From Syntrophaceae bacterium (GTDB lineage Bacteria > Desulfobacterota > Syntrophia > Syntrophales > UBA2185), in the NCBI GenBank assembly GCA_017885225.1, contig JAFNGM010000172.1, positions 1,207 to 8,418 of the forward strand: DNA of 7,212 bases, given 5' to 3'. Each line of letters opens with the position of its first letter. Within the stretch, counting starts at the first letter, position 1. Both the position numbers and the translations under genes were made by a program. Below, piece by piece: positions 1 to 6,468 of the stretch. The notes under the pieces are model-generated. The model was not told where the DNA came from. It worked only from the letters and a program-made list of their open reading frames with translations, and ran no database searches.

Positions 1-140
1 GAATGCGCTCGCTACCGGATTCAAATTTTATCCATACTATGCTACATTAAACACAGACTTGCTTCTACACTCATTATAAGATACTTCTACCAGGATCCGT
101 GATAAAGGACGACTTTCATTTACTTGCTGGAGTATGATGT

Positions 141-2003
141 ATGACCCCTAAGGAATTACCTCAAGACACTCGATATTCATGGGAGTTGGTCATTGTTATC
201 ACCCTCACAACGGGTGCAATGATTACCACTTTTTACTGCCACGCTGTTCTTAAGACGGGTGTTATATTTAGCCACTTCTTTTATATACCTATCGTTGCTG
301 CAGTCTGGTGGATGAGAAAGGGGTTTTTTGTTGCCTTACTGTTATCTGCCACCTTGATCTTGAGCCATTTGTTTTTCATGCCCTCAGAGCCTATCATTGA
401 TAATCTTATTCGCTGCTTTTTTTTCCTTTTCATCTCTCTGGTTTTGGTCAACCTTAAGGGGGCTCTGATGAAAAGCGAAGTCCGATTCCGGGAATTATTC
501 AATAAAATGGGTATCGGTGTATCAGTATACGAGGCACGGAGCAATGGAGATGATTTTGTCTTAAAAGACATAAACCCTGCAGGAGAACAGATCAGTAACG
601 TGAAGCAAAAACAGGTCATCGAACGGAGTGTTCTGGGGAGATTCCCGGACATCAAGGATATTGGTCTGTTTGATGTGTTTCAGCGCGTATGGAAAACCGG
701 AGCGGCGGAGCATCATCCTGTTACACGTTACAAGGACAAGCACATCTCGCAGTGGGTGGAAAATGAAGTTTACAAACTGCCATCCGGCGAGATTGTTGCC
801 ATTTATGAAGACATTACAGAGCGCAAACGGGCAGAGGAAGAGTTAATCAGGGTAAAGAAACTGGAGTCTCTGGGGGTTTTTGCTGATGGGATCGCTCACG
901 ATTTCAACAAGTTATTATCTGCCATGCTGCTGAATATATTTGATGCCAAATTGTCTTATGCGAATGATAAGTACGCTCCTGCAGAAAAGCTTGAGAAAGC
1001 AGAAAAGTGTGGACTTCAGGCAAAAGAATTGGCCCATCGTCTGTTTACCTTTGCCAAAGGAGAGGAACCCATAAGAAAAGTCGGCTTCATTTCGCACTTG
1101 CTGAAAGATTCCGCTGCGCGAACTCTCTCCGGGTCCACTGTCAACAGTGAGTTTGTACTGCCCGACGATCTCTGGCCTGTTGAGATGGATGAGGTGCAGA
1201 TCAGTCAGGTAATTCATACTATCGTTAACAATGCCAGGGAGGCCATGCCCGAGGGAGGCACTGTAACCATCCAGGCTGAAAACGTGAACGTGACTGCAGG
1301 AAACGGTTTGCCGCTCAAAGAAGGAAAATATGTAAAATGGTCTGTAAAGGATCATGGTATCGGCATTCCTCAAAAGGATTTGTTTCAAATATTTGACCCC
1401 TATTTTACCACCAAGCCGGAAGGGAGCGCGAGGGGGAGAGGGCTTGGACTCACCGTGTGTTATGCGATCCTCAAGAAGCATGATGGATTTATTACCGTTG
1501 AATCTGAACCGGGTAGTGGATCTACCTTTTTTGTGTATTTGCCTGCTTCGCCCCAGGAGGGTCTTTCTCCAACAAAGGAGACGGCCCGCGCCTTTACGAG
1601 GAAGGGGGCGGTTCTTGTTATGGATGATGAGGAAGCCGTGCGGAATGCAACAGGCATTGTCCTCCATTATCTTGGATATGAGGTTGAATTCGCCAGGGAC
1701 GGCAGTGAAGCCGTCACTCTTTACACGGAAGCAAAAGACAAAGGGCATCCGTTTTCAGCAGTAATTCTGGATCTGAACGTTACGGACGGCAAGGGAGCGA
1801 AGGAAACTATACCAGAGTTGCTGCAGATAGATCCGCGGGTAAAGGCTGTTTTGAATACCGGATATAGCGATGATCCTGTAGTATTTGAACTCAGCACGCA
1901 TGGCTTCTCTGCGGCCGTCGCCGTTCCGTATGATCTGGAAAAAATGAAAGAGATACTGAGCATGCTGATTGATAATGGGGCTCAAGTTGACAAAGCAAGT
2001 TGA
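141..2003 (+). CDS. Membrane-bound hybrid sensor histidine kinase (4 TM - PAS - HisKA - HATPase - receiver)
   Basis: This 620-residue protein should sense a signal at the inner membrane and autophosphorylate on a histidine. Four hydrophobic segments lie near residues 16-36, 42-58, 61-80 and 88-106. A PAS-like region (about 113-228) ends in the typical DITERKRAEEE linker. The DHp helix has GIAHDFN with the phospho-acceptor His253. The ATPase domain has its N-box at N363-N364, the G1 box DHGIG at 404-408 and the G2 box GRGLGL at 432-437. A receiver (about 490-612) carries acidic D495/D496, the phospho-acceptor Asp544 and Thr573. Two residues are unusual: H+4, normally Asn or Thr, is Lys257, and the receiver Lys expected before Pro596 is Val595. 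The start at 141 has GGAG at 129-132, eight bases upstream. No partner regulator is visible, so signal and output are unknown. By eye the gene is more AT-rich than the genes that follow. The family call is firm. Confidence 0.95.
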   Translation: MTPKELPQDTRYSWELVIVITLTTGAMITTFYCHAVLKTGVIFSHFFYIPIVAAVWWMRKGFFVALLLSATLILSHLFFMPSEPIIDNLIRCFFFLFISLVLVNLKGALMKSEVRFRELFNKMGIGVSVYEARSNGDDFVLKDINPAGEQISNVKQKQVIERSVLGRFPDIKDIGLFDVFQRVWKTGAAEHHPVTRYKDKHISQWVENEVYKLPSGEIVAIYEDITERKRAEEELIRVKKLESLGVFADGIAHDFNKLLSAMLLNIFDAKLSYANDKYAPAEKLEKAEKCGLQAKELAHRLFTFAKGEEPIRKVGFISHLLKDSAARTLSGSTVNSEFVLPDDLWPVEMDEVQISQVIHTIVNNAREAMPEGGTVTIQAENVNVTAGNGLPLKEGKYVKWSVKDHGIGIPQKDLFQIFDPYFTTKPEGSARGRGLGLTVCYAILKKHDGFITVESEPGSGSTFFVYLPASPQEGLSPTKETARAFTRKGAVLVMDDEEAVRNATGIVLHYLGYEVEFARDGSEAVTLYTEAKDKGHPFSAVILDLNVTDGKGAKETIPELLQIDPRVKAVLNTGYSDDPVVFELSTHGFSAAVAVPYDLEKMKEILSMLIDNGAQVDKAS

Positions 2004-2015
2004 CTGAGGTAGATT
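1987..2015 (+). promoter_or_regulatory. Candidate sigma70-type promoter for the DUF362-TPM operon
   Basis: A perfect -35 box TTGACA (1987-1992) is followed after exactly 17 bases by TAGATT (2010-2015), which matches four of six -10 positions. It lies across the last codons and stop of the kinase gene, and would place the transcript start near 2022, about 50 bases before the DUF362 start codon. A second -10-like hexamer, TATAAC, lies at 2051-2056 but lacks a good -35. The call rests on motif reading only. Confidence 0.45.
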
Positions 2016-2063
2016 TCATATCAAAATTAATGCAGTGAATTTTGCGTATTTATAACATCGATG

Positions 2064-2069
2064 AAGGAG
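2064..2069 (+). promoter_or_regulatory. Ribosome binding site that fixes the DUF362 start
   Basis: AAGGAG lies five bases before the ATG at 2075. The same frame is also open from a TTG at 2042, but that codon has no comparable site, and starting there would put the Shine-Dalgarno inside the gene. The ATG at 2075 is therefore preferred. Confidence 0.8.
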
Positions 2070-2074
2070 TAGAC

Positions 2075-3199
2075 ATGAAAGCTAAAGTATATTTCATCAA
2101 TCCACATTCGAGGACGTTTTCCTATGAATCAGGGCTTGAAGGCAAATTCGAAAACTTTCTGAAAGGCTTCGATCTTTCTGCGTATATCGCCAGGGATGAG
2201 GTAGTTCCCATCAAGATGCACCTGGGCAACAGGGGCGCGTTCAGAACTATCAGACCGCAGTTTGTGAAGCTGGTAGTGGACGCCGTCAAGAGTATCCCTG
2301 CCCAACCCTTTGTCACGGACTCGGTAAGGGTGCCGGGCTATGAGTATCTCGAAATCGCCAAAAACGCAGGCTACACTCACCTTACCCTCGGTGCTCCGGT
2401 GGTGCTTGCCGACGGAATCTACGGCAACGATTCCTTCAAGGTCAAAGCGGGAGAATTGCTGGGAGAGGTATCGATCGCCTCGGCGATCCATGATGCACCT
2501 TCCATGGTGGTTCTCACCCATGTGAAGGGTCATATCCAGGCCGTTCTCGGCGGCGCCATAAAGAACCTCTCCATGGGCGGGGTATCTTTTGCGCCGCGGA
2601 ACGATACATGGCAGCACGGAAGGGGCAGGATGCATTTTCTCATCGGCGATATCATGGAATGGGATGAGTCGAAATGCACCCTCTGCTATGATTGTATGAA
2701 TGTTTGCCCCATGGAGTGCATCACATTCCCCGATGACAAATACACCGTAGATAATGCGAATTGCTGGAGATGCGGACGCTGCGCGAGAGTGTGTCCGGTA
2801 GAGGCCATCGCGGTGCCCATAACCCACGAAATCTTCATGAAGGCCCTTGTAGAGGGCGCAAAAGCAGTGGTGGACACCTTTGAGAAGCGCCGTATCCTGT
2901 ACATAAATTTTCTGCTTGAAATGCAGCCCGAGTGTGACTGCATGCCCATGGCAGACCCGCCCGTAGCCCAGGACCAGGGCATCCTCATTTCAGATGATCC
3001 CGTCGCCATTGACGCGGCCACCCTCGACATCTTGAGCAGGGTAACGCCTCTGCCCGATTCAAGGGCAGCGGACATCACGATGAAAGATGGATGGGACATC
3101 TTTAGCCTCCTCCACAAGAAGGACGGGAAACTCCAGATTAAAGAAGCGGAACAGTTGGGTCTCGGCAGCAGTGATTACGAGCTCGTAAAGGTCGGTTAA
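2075..3199 (+). CDS. DUF362 domain protein with two [4Fe-4S] ferredoxin motifs
   Basis: This 374-residue protein is a member of the DUF362 family, probably a soluble cytoplasmic electron-transfer or iron-sulfur protein of unknown reaction. The N-terminal DUF362 part (about 1-190) contains the family-like GGAIKNLSMGG stretch. A ferredoxin insert follows with two cysteine motifs: C201-x2-C204-x2-C207-x3-C211-P and C230-x2-C233-x2-C236-x3-C240-P, enough for two [4Fe-4S] clusters. The C-terminal part resumes the DUF362 fold, with a CDCMPMADPP segment and the SDDPVAIDAATLDIL stretch typical of the family. Length is normal and there is no signal peptide or membrane segment. It is the first gene of an apparent operon, with only 13 bases before the first TPM gene. 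That linkage suggests a shared job at the membrane, but the substrate cannot be named. The family call is firm; the function is unknown. Confidence 0.92.
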   Translation: MKAKVYFINPHSRTFSYESGLEGKFENFLKGFDLSAYIARDEVVPIKMHLGNRGAFRTIRPQFVKLVVDAVKSIPAQPFVTDSVRVPGYEYLEIAKNAGYTHLTLGAPVVLADGIYGNDSFKVKAGELLGEVSIASAIHDAPSMVVLTHVKGHIQAVLGGAIKNLSMGGVSFAPRNDTWQHGRGRMHFLIGDIMEWDESKCTLCYDCMNVCPMECITFPDDKYTVDNANCWRCGRCARVCPVEAIAVPITHEIFMKALVEGAKAVVDTFEKRRILYINFLLEMQPECDCMPMADPPVAQDQGILISDDPVAIDAATLDILSRVTPLPDSRAADITMKDGWDIFSLLHKKDGKLQIKEAEQLGLGSSDYELVKVG

Positions 3200-3212
3200 T
3201 TTAAACAATAAC

Positions 3213-3863
3213 ATGAAGCACATCCTCAATGACCAGGAACGCGGCCAGCTGGATCGACGCATAGTGGAGGCGGAGAAGCGCACGGGTGCTCAAATTGTGC
3301 TTGCCGTCGTCGAGCGCAGCGATTCTTACGCGGAGATCCCCTGGAAAGCCTTCGCGTTGGCAGCGTCCTTTGCGGGCCTCGTAGTTTTTTTTCAGGCAAT
3401 GCTGCGGCCTGAATGGCTTACACACACCGCGGTGTTGCGCGCCCTGGCCACGACACTCGCGGCGGGAGCCGTCTGTGCCTTCATGACTGTTTGTTTACCG
3501 TGGTTCGCGAGATTTTTTCTCAACGCCCACCGCAAAGAGAGGGAGGTCCGCCAACACGCAGAGTCTCTTTTCCTCTCCCACCAGTTGTTTGCCACGCGCA
3601 AAAGGTCGGGCATCTTGCTTCTCGTGAGCCTGTTCGAGCGGCAGGTCATTATTCTGCCCGACACGGGTATCAGCACGCGCCTAAGCCGGGAAGCCATGCA
3701 GGATATCATTTCCCTTATGACGCCGTCCCTCGCATCAGGCTCAGTGACCCGTGCCCTGGAAGAAGGACTGGCAAAACTCGAGGAGATACTGGCTGCCACG
3801 GCGACCGGCGAAGCCGGGGAAAATGAACTTCCCGACGAAATCATCGAGGAGAAACGCTCATGA
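3213..3863 (+). CDS. TPM-domain membrane protein with a split domain
   Basis: This 216-residue protein looks like a divergent TPM (TLP18.3/Psb32/MOLO-1) domain interrupted by a membrane hairpin. Residues 5-40 resemble the TPM start: a helix, then TGAQIVLAVVERSDSYAEIP. Two hydrophobic segments follow, near 45-63 and 74-98. The rest of the domain resumes at about 115, with a helix, a TRKRSGILLLVSLFERQV strand pair and a C-terminal helical part to about 193. An acidic tail ends the protein. There is no signal peptide, and basic residues directly after the second segment (HRKERE, 105-110) suggest that both TPM halves face the cytoplasm. The gene starts 13 bases after the DUF362 stop. It has no obvious Shine-Dalgarno, so translation may be coupled. 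Its stop overlaps the next gene's start by four bases (ATGA). By eye it is the most GC-rich gene here. Biochemical role unknown. Confidence 0.85.
   Translation: MKHILNDQERGQLDRRIVEAEKRTGAQIVLAVVERSDSYAEIPWKAFALAASFAGLVVFFQAMLRPEWLTHTAVLRALATTLAAGAVCAFMTVCLPWFARFFLNAHRKEREVRQHAESLFLSHQLFATRKRSGILLLVSLFERQVIILPDTGISTRLSREAMQDIISLMTPSLASGSVTRALEEGLAKLEEILAATATGEAGENELPDEIIEEKRS
3846..3851 (+). promoter_or_regulatory. Ribosome binding site of the second TPM gene
   Basis: GAGGAG lies eight bases before the ATG at 3860, inside the last codons of the preceding gene. Together with the ATGA overlap it supports both the chosen start and translational coupling of the two TPM genes. Confidence 0.75.
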
Positions 3864-4816
3864 AAACGTCACTGCGCCTGGCGCTCATCGCAGCAATGTT
3901 TTTATTGGCGCCGTTCTCCTTTGGGGCGGACATTCCCTTTCTCACCGGCCGCGTAACCGACAACGCGGACATTCTTTCCAAGGAGACACGCCGAACAATT
4001 ACGGAAAGCCTCAAGGCACACGAGCAGAAAACCGGCAACCAGATTGCTGTCCTCACAATTCCCTCATTGGAGGCTGAAAGCATTGAGGAATATGCCGTTG
4101 CGGTGTTCAACTCGTGGAAGCTCGGTCAAAAAGGAAAAGACAATGGAATTCTGGTTGTCGTTGCACCAAATGACCGGCGTATACGCATCGAAGTGGGCTA
4201 TGGACTCGAAGGGACACTCCCCGATGGTTTAGCCGGCAGTATCATTCGTACTCTCATGACACCTCAGTTCAAGACCGGAAATTACAATGACGGCATTCAG
4301 TCCGGCATTAAAGCCATTATCGAAGTGCTCGAAGGAAGAAAGATAGCGACGGAGGAAAGCACTGCTGCCGGCAAGGAAAAGGGAAAACCGACGTCCGGGT
4401 TAGGGCTCGATGATATGGGTCTTTCAATCACGGAGCGGATTCTCTTAGGCGCTTTTATCTTTGGTATTATCGGACTATTTACCGTGATCGGCATCCTCAC
4501 GCCTGGCGTAGGGTGGTTCCTCTACTTCTTCCTTATCCCTTTTTGGGCCATGTTCCCTATTATTGTTGTGGGTACTACGGGCGCGCTGTACTGTCTTATA
4601 ACCTATTTGATATCATTTCCGCTCGCCAAGTTGCTGCTTAAAAATACCGACTGGTACCTTAAGGCAAAGAATGATCTTCGCACCAAGGGGCAAGCCTCCA
4701 TCGGAGGTTTCACGGTTTCATCAGGAACCTCCGGCGGCTCCTGGAGCTCAAGCAGTTCCAGCTTTTCAGGAGGCGGCGGGTCATCGGGCGGAGGCGGCGC
4801 ATCCGGCAGCTGGTAA
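3860..4816 (+). CDS. YgcG-type TPM-domain protein, exported and membrane-anchored
   Basis: This 318-residue protein has the standard layout of bacterial YgcG-like TPM proteins. A signal peptide (1 to about 23, ending FSFGA) precedes the TPM domain (about 30-158). That domain is recognisable from RVTDNADILS, the TGNQIAVLTIPSLE strand, KGKDNGILVVVAPNDRRIRIE and VGYGLEGTLPD. A linker of about 30 residues follows, then hydrophobic segments near 193-213, 217-237 and 239-260, and a Ser/Gly-rich tail (about 290-318) ending in Trp. The domain is expected to sit in the periplasm. TPM relatives have been linked to phosphatase activity, photosystem II repair and membrane-protein assembly, but no enzymatic role can be read here. 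The LemA gene that often accompanies such proteins is absent from this window. The gene overlaps its upstream TPM neighbour by four bases and is probably the last gene of the operon. Confidence 0.93.
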   Translation: MKTSLRLALIAAMFLLAPFSFGADIPFLTGRVTDNADILSKETRRTITESLKAHEQKTGNQIAVLTIPSLEAESIEEYAVAVFNSWKLGQKGKDNGILVVVAPNDRRIRIEVGYGLEGTLPDGLAGSIIRTLMTPQFKTGNYNDGIQSGIKAIIEVLEGRKIATEESTAAGKEKGKPTSGLGLDDMGLSITERILLGAFIFGIIGLFTVIGILTPGVGWFLYFFLIPFWAMFPIIVVGTTGALYCLITYLISFPLAKLLLKNTDWYLKAKNDLRTKGQASIGGFTVSSGTSGGSWSSSSSSFSGGGGSSGGGGASGSW

Positions 4817-4827
4817 CGAGAGATCAC

Positions 4828-4889
4828 CGCAACTCACCGTGTCAGCCTGTGAGTCTGAGATCACCCTTTACTATATACTGGTGAGTGCG
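4828..4889. repeat. Alternative small hairpins between convergent genes
   Basis: ACTCAC (4832-4837) can pair with GTGAGT (4849-4854) around an 11-base loop. The same left arm, extended to CGCAACTCACC (4828-4838), can pair instead with GGTGAGTGCG (4880-4889) with one bulged base. A 9-base direct repeat GAGATCACC occurs at 4820-4828 and 4857-4865. The spacer separates the TPM operon from the convergent transporter, so a terminator is expected. Neither stem is followed by a T-run in either direction, so this is not a classical intrinsic terminator. Confidence 0.3.
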
Positions 4890-4940
4890 ACCGCGTGTGG
4901 ATAGTGCAGTAAGGACATTGCGCATGGCTTCGCGATACTC

Positions 4941-5870
4941 TCATGAAAAGGTCTTTGGTGGTTTGATGTGCACCCGGCGAGTTCTCAGAAAAGCTATTGC
5001 GCTGAGAATGCCTATCCCTGAAAGGATTAAAACAATACCAACGTTCTCATACAAAGTCGGAATTTCTCCGAGCTGAACGGCGGCTGCAAAAATGGCAATT
5101 ACGGGCGTGACGAGCGTTCCCATTGTTGCCATTCCCGCCGGAAGCTTCTCCAGTATATAAAACCAGAGCAGATATGCGACGACGCTGGTGACAAAGATAT
5201 TATATACCAAGGCAGCAATGAATACGGTGGTCCACTGGATAGGAGGTGCAGGCACCAGGAACGCAACAAGCATGAGAGGCCCTACGCCGTAAATCATCTG
5301 CCACGCAGTAACTGACACAACGTCGAAGTCCGGGCTCCGTCTCATGATCCGGGCGACGATTGCACTTCCCGCCCATGAGATGCCGGAAATCACCGCGAGG
5401 ATACTCGAAAAGAGATTTGCCCCTGCGGCATCAACAGCCACAATGAATGCGAGTCCCGCGAATGCGAGAATTACCGCCAGCCATTCAAGACCCCTGATCC
5501 TCTCACCCAAGATAGGCCAGGCCAAAAGAATGACCCAGAACGGCATAGTATAGAGGAGTACGGCCGTTTTCCCTGCCCCGCCGCTCACGAGGGACCATAT
5601 GGGAAGGCCAAGACCGAGTGTTGTAGAAAGCAGTCCCAGGAGGATTGTCCACTTCACCTGCCGCGGACGCCAATCCTTTTTCGCCAAGAGAAGTATTCCG
5701 AACAGGCATAGAGCGGCCGGGAATGCCCGCATAGCGGCAAATACGAATGGACCGCAGAAACGGAGCGCCTCCTTCATGACGACCCAGTTATAGCCCCAGA
5801 TGATGGTAATGACGGCGAGGGCAAGAATAGGTTTATCCGTAGCGGTGTCAGTATTTTTCTTGGCGTGCAT
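4941..5870 (-). CDS. EamA/DMT-superfamily transporter
   Basis: This 309-residue inner-membrane protein is a drug/metabolite transporter of the ten-helix EamA type. It likely exports or exchanges a small metabolite; the substrate cannot be inferred. Two EamA repeats are visible, at about 15-145 and 155-296. Each ends in the family signature of a Pro-containing helix followed by Gly-Glu: YTMPFWVILLAWPILGE (107-123) and LVTPVIAIFAAAVQLGE (253-269). Repeat 1 opens with the typical ITIIWGYNWVVMKEAL. Length and helix count are normal. The start at 5870 is the only plausible one, because an in-frame stop lies five codons upstream with no start codon between. No Shine-Dalgarno precedes it, and a promoter sits immediately upstream. 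It is convergent with the TPM operon and divergent from the VIT-domain gene, so it is probably monocistronic. Confidence 0.94.
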   Translation of the reverse strand: MHAKKNTDTATDKPILALAVITIIWGYNWVVMKEALRFCGPFVFAAMRAFPAALCLFGILLLAKKDWRPRQVKWTILLGLLSTTLGLGLPIWSLVSGGAGKTAVLLYTMPFWVILLAWPILGERIRGLEWLAVILAFAGLAFIVAVDAAGANLFSSILAVISGISWAGSAIVARIMRRSPDFDVVSVTAWQMIYGVGPLMLVAFLVPAPPIQWTTVFIAALVYNIFVTSVVAYLLWFYILEKLPAGMATMGTLVTPVIAIFAAAVQLGEIPTLYENVGIVLILSGIGILSAIAFLRTRRVHIKPPKTFS

Positions 5871-5878
5871 GGCCGATA

Positions 5879-5907
5879 AAACTAAGAGATTGCATCCGTT
5901 CTGTCAA
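5879..5907 (-). promoter_or_regulatory. Candidate sigma70-type promoter of the EamA transporter
   Basis: Read on the minus strand, a perfect TTGACA (plus coordinates 5907-5902) is followed after 17 bases by TAGTTT (5884-5879), which matches three of six -10 positions. The -10 ends eight bases before the transporter's ATG, so transcription would begin at or next to the start codon. This agrees with the missing Shine-Dalgarno. A small dyad, CTCT/AGAG (5914-5924), lies just upstream of the -35. Confidence 0.45.
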
Positions 5908-6455
5908 GCAATTCTCTCGCAGAGTGTTATGCCCTTACTTTTTTAACCCCCTAGTGCGGTAATTTTTTCGTTTACTATTTTGACCAATATGAGGTAAAAA
6001 AGCATTCATTCTGATCTTGTTCATGAGCTGAAAAATGACTTCTGAGGATGCATTTTCTGCGAAATCGGTGACAATGGAATCGACCACTGGAAAGCACGGT
6101 GATTCTATCGCCGACAAGGCAGATCCTTGATATTGACAGCATGACGATCTGTTCCGGCTCGCGTTATCTTTGCGGCGATTTACCGAGAGTCCGCTGGGAC
6201 GGCACACAGTTTTTTATCCATTGGTTCCATACAGACTATGCGAACACAATCATGCGGTCCCGTCAGCTGTTTGCCTTCTGAATCATTCCTTATACATAAT
6301 CTCCACTGCTTCACACAATTTAAAGGTAAGGTCTTTACATTCGGAAGTAGGCCAACGAAGCAACCTGCTGACAATGGTGAAGGGTGGATCGAAATATTTC
6401 CCGGGAACTTTTCTGTGATACCTCCTGTCTAAAGAAATAAACAGCCATTACACAC
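5908..6455. other. Non-coding or decayed stretch without a convincing gene
   Basis: This AT-richer stretch lies between the divergent transporter and VIT-domain genes. The longest frames are short: 90 codons on the minus strand (6207-5935) and 82 on the plus strand (6170-6418). None has a Shine-Dalgarno, a recognisable motif or a hydrophobic or helical pattern that argues for coding. I find no insertion-sequence ends, tRNA-like cloverleaf or strong hairpin. It may hold the promoter and leader of the VIT-domain gene, a small RNA or remnants of a lost gene; none of these can be shown by reading. Confidence 0.6.
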
Positions 6456-6462
6456 GAGGAGG
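6456..6462 (+). promoter_or_regulatory. Strong ribosome binding site of the VIT-domain gene
   Basis: GAGGAGG lies six bases before the ATG at 6469, close to an ideal Shine-Dalgarno. It fixes the start of the gene that runs off the right edge. Confidence 0.85.
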
Positions 6463-6468
6463 TTCATC

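Noticed and set aside
75..80. TATAAG as the -10 box of the histidine kinase promoter
   Set aside because: The hexamer is good, but no acceptable -35 lies 16-18 bases upstream. TTGCTT at 59-64 is only 10 bases away, so the promoter is not called.
1..102. Open frame from the left edge to TGA at 100-102, a possible gene end
   Set aside because: It is about 33 codons with no recognisable C-terminal motif. Another frame is open nearly as far, so a partial gene cannot be supported.
915..1748. 277-codon antisense open frame inside the histidine kinase gene
   Set aside because: It lies entirely within a gene whose domains and motifs are certain. The antisense translation shows no family features, so it is a shadow frame.
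2042..2074. TTG start extending the DUF362 protein by 11 residues
   Set aside because: AAGGAG at 2064-2069 is ideally placed for ATG 2075, and family members begin close to the MKAKVYF segment.
2129..2827. 232-codon antisense frame inside the DUF362 gene
   Set aside because: It is antisense to conserved ferredoxin and DUF362 motifs and has no start signal or recognisable domain.
5935..6207. 90-codon minus-strand open frame between the transporter and the VIT-domain gene
   Set aside because: There is no Shine-Dalgarno, no recognised motif, and a composition rich in Ser, Arg and Asn typical of chance frames in AT-rich DNA. It could be a remnant of something mobile, but I cannot support this from the residues.
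6368..6398. CTGACA with an AT-rich hexamer as a promoter for the VIT-domain gene
   Set aside because: With 17-19 base spacing the -10 candidates (GAAATA, AAATAT, AATATT) match the consensus poorly.
6170..6418. 82-codon plus-strand open frame upstream of the VIT-domain gene
   Set aside because: It has no ribosome binding site and overlaps frames of similar length in another plus-strand frame and on the minus strand. No domain pattern is visible.
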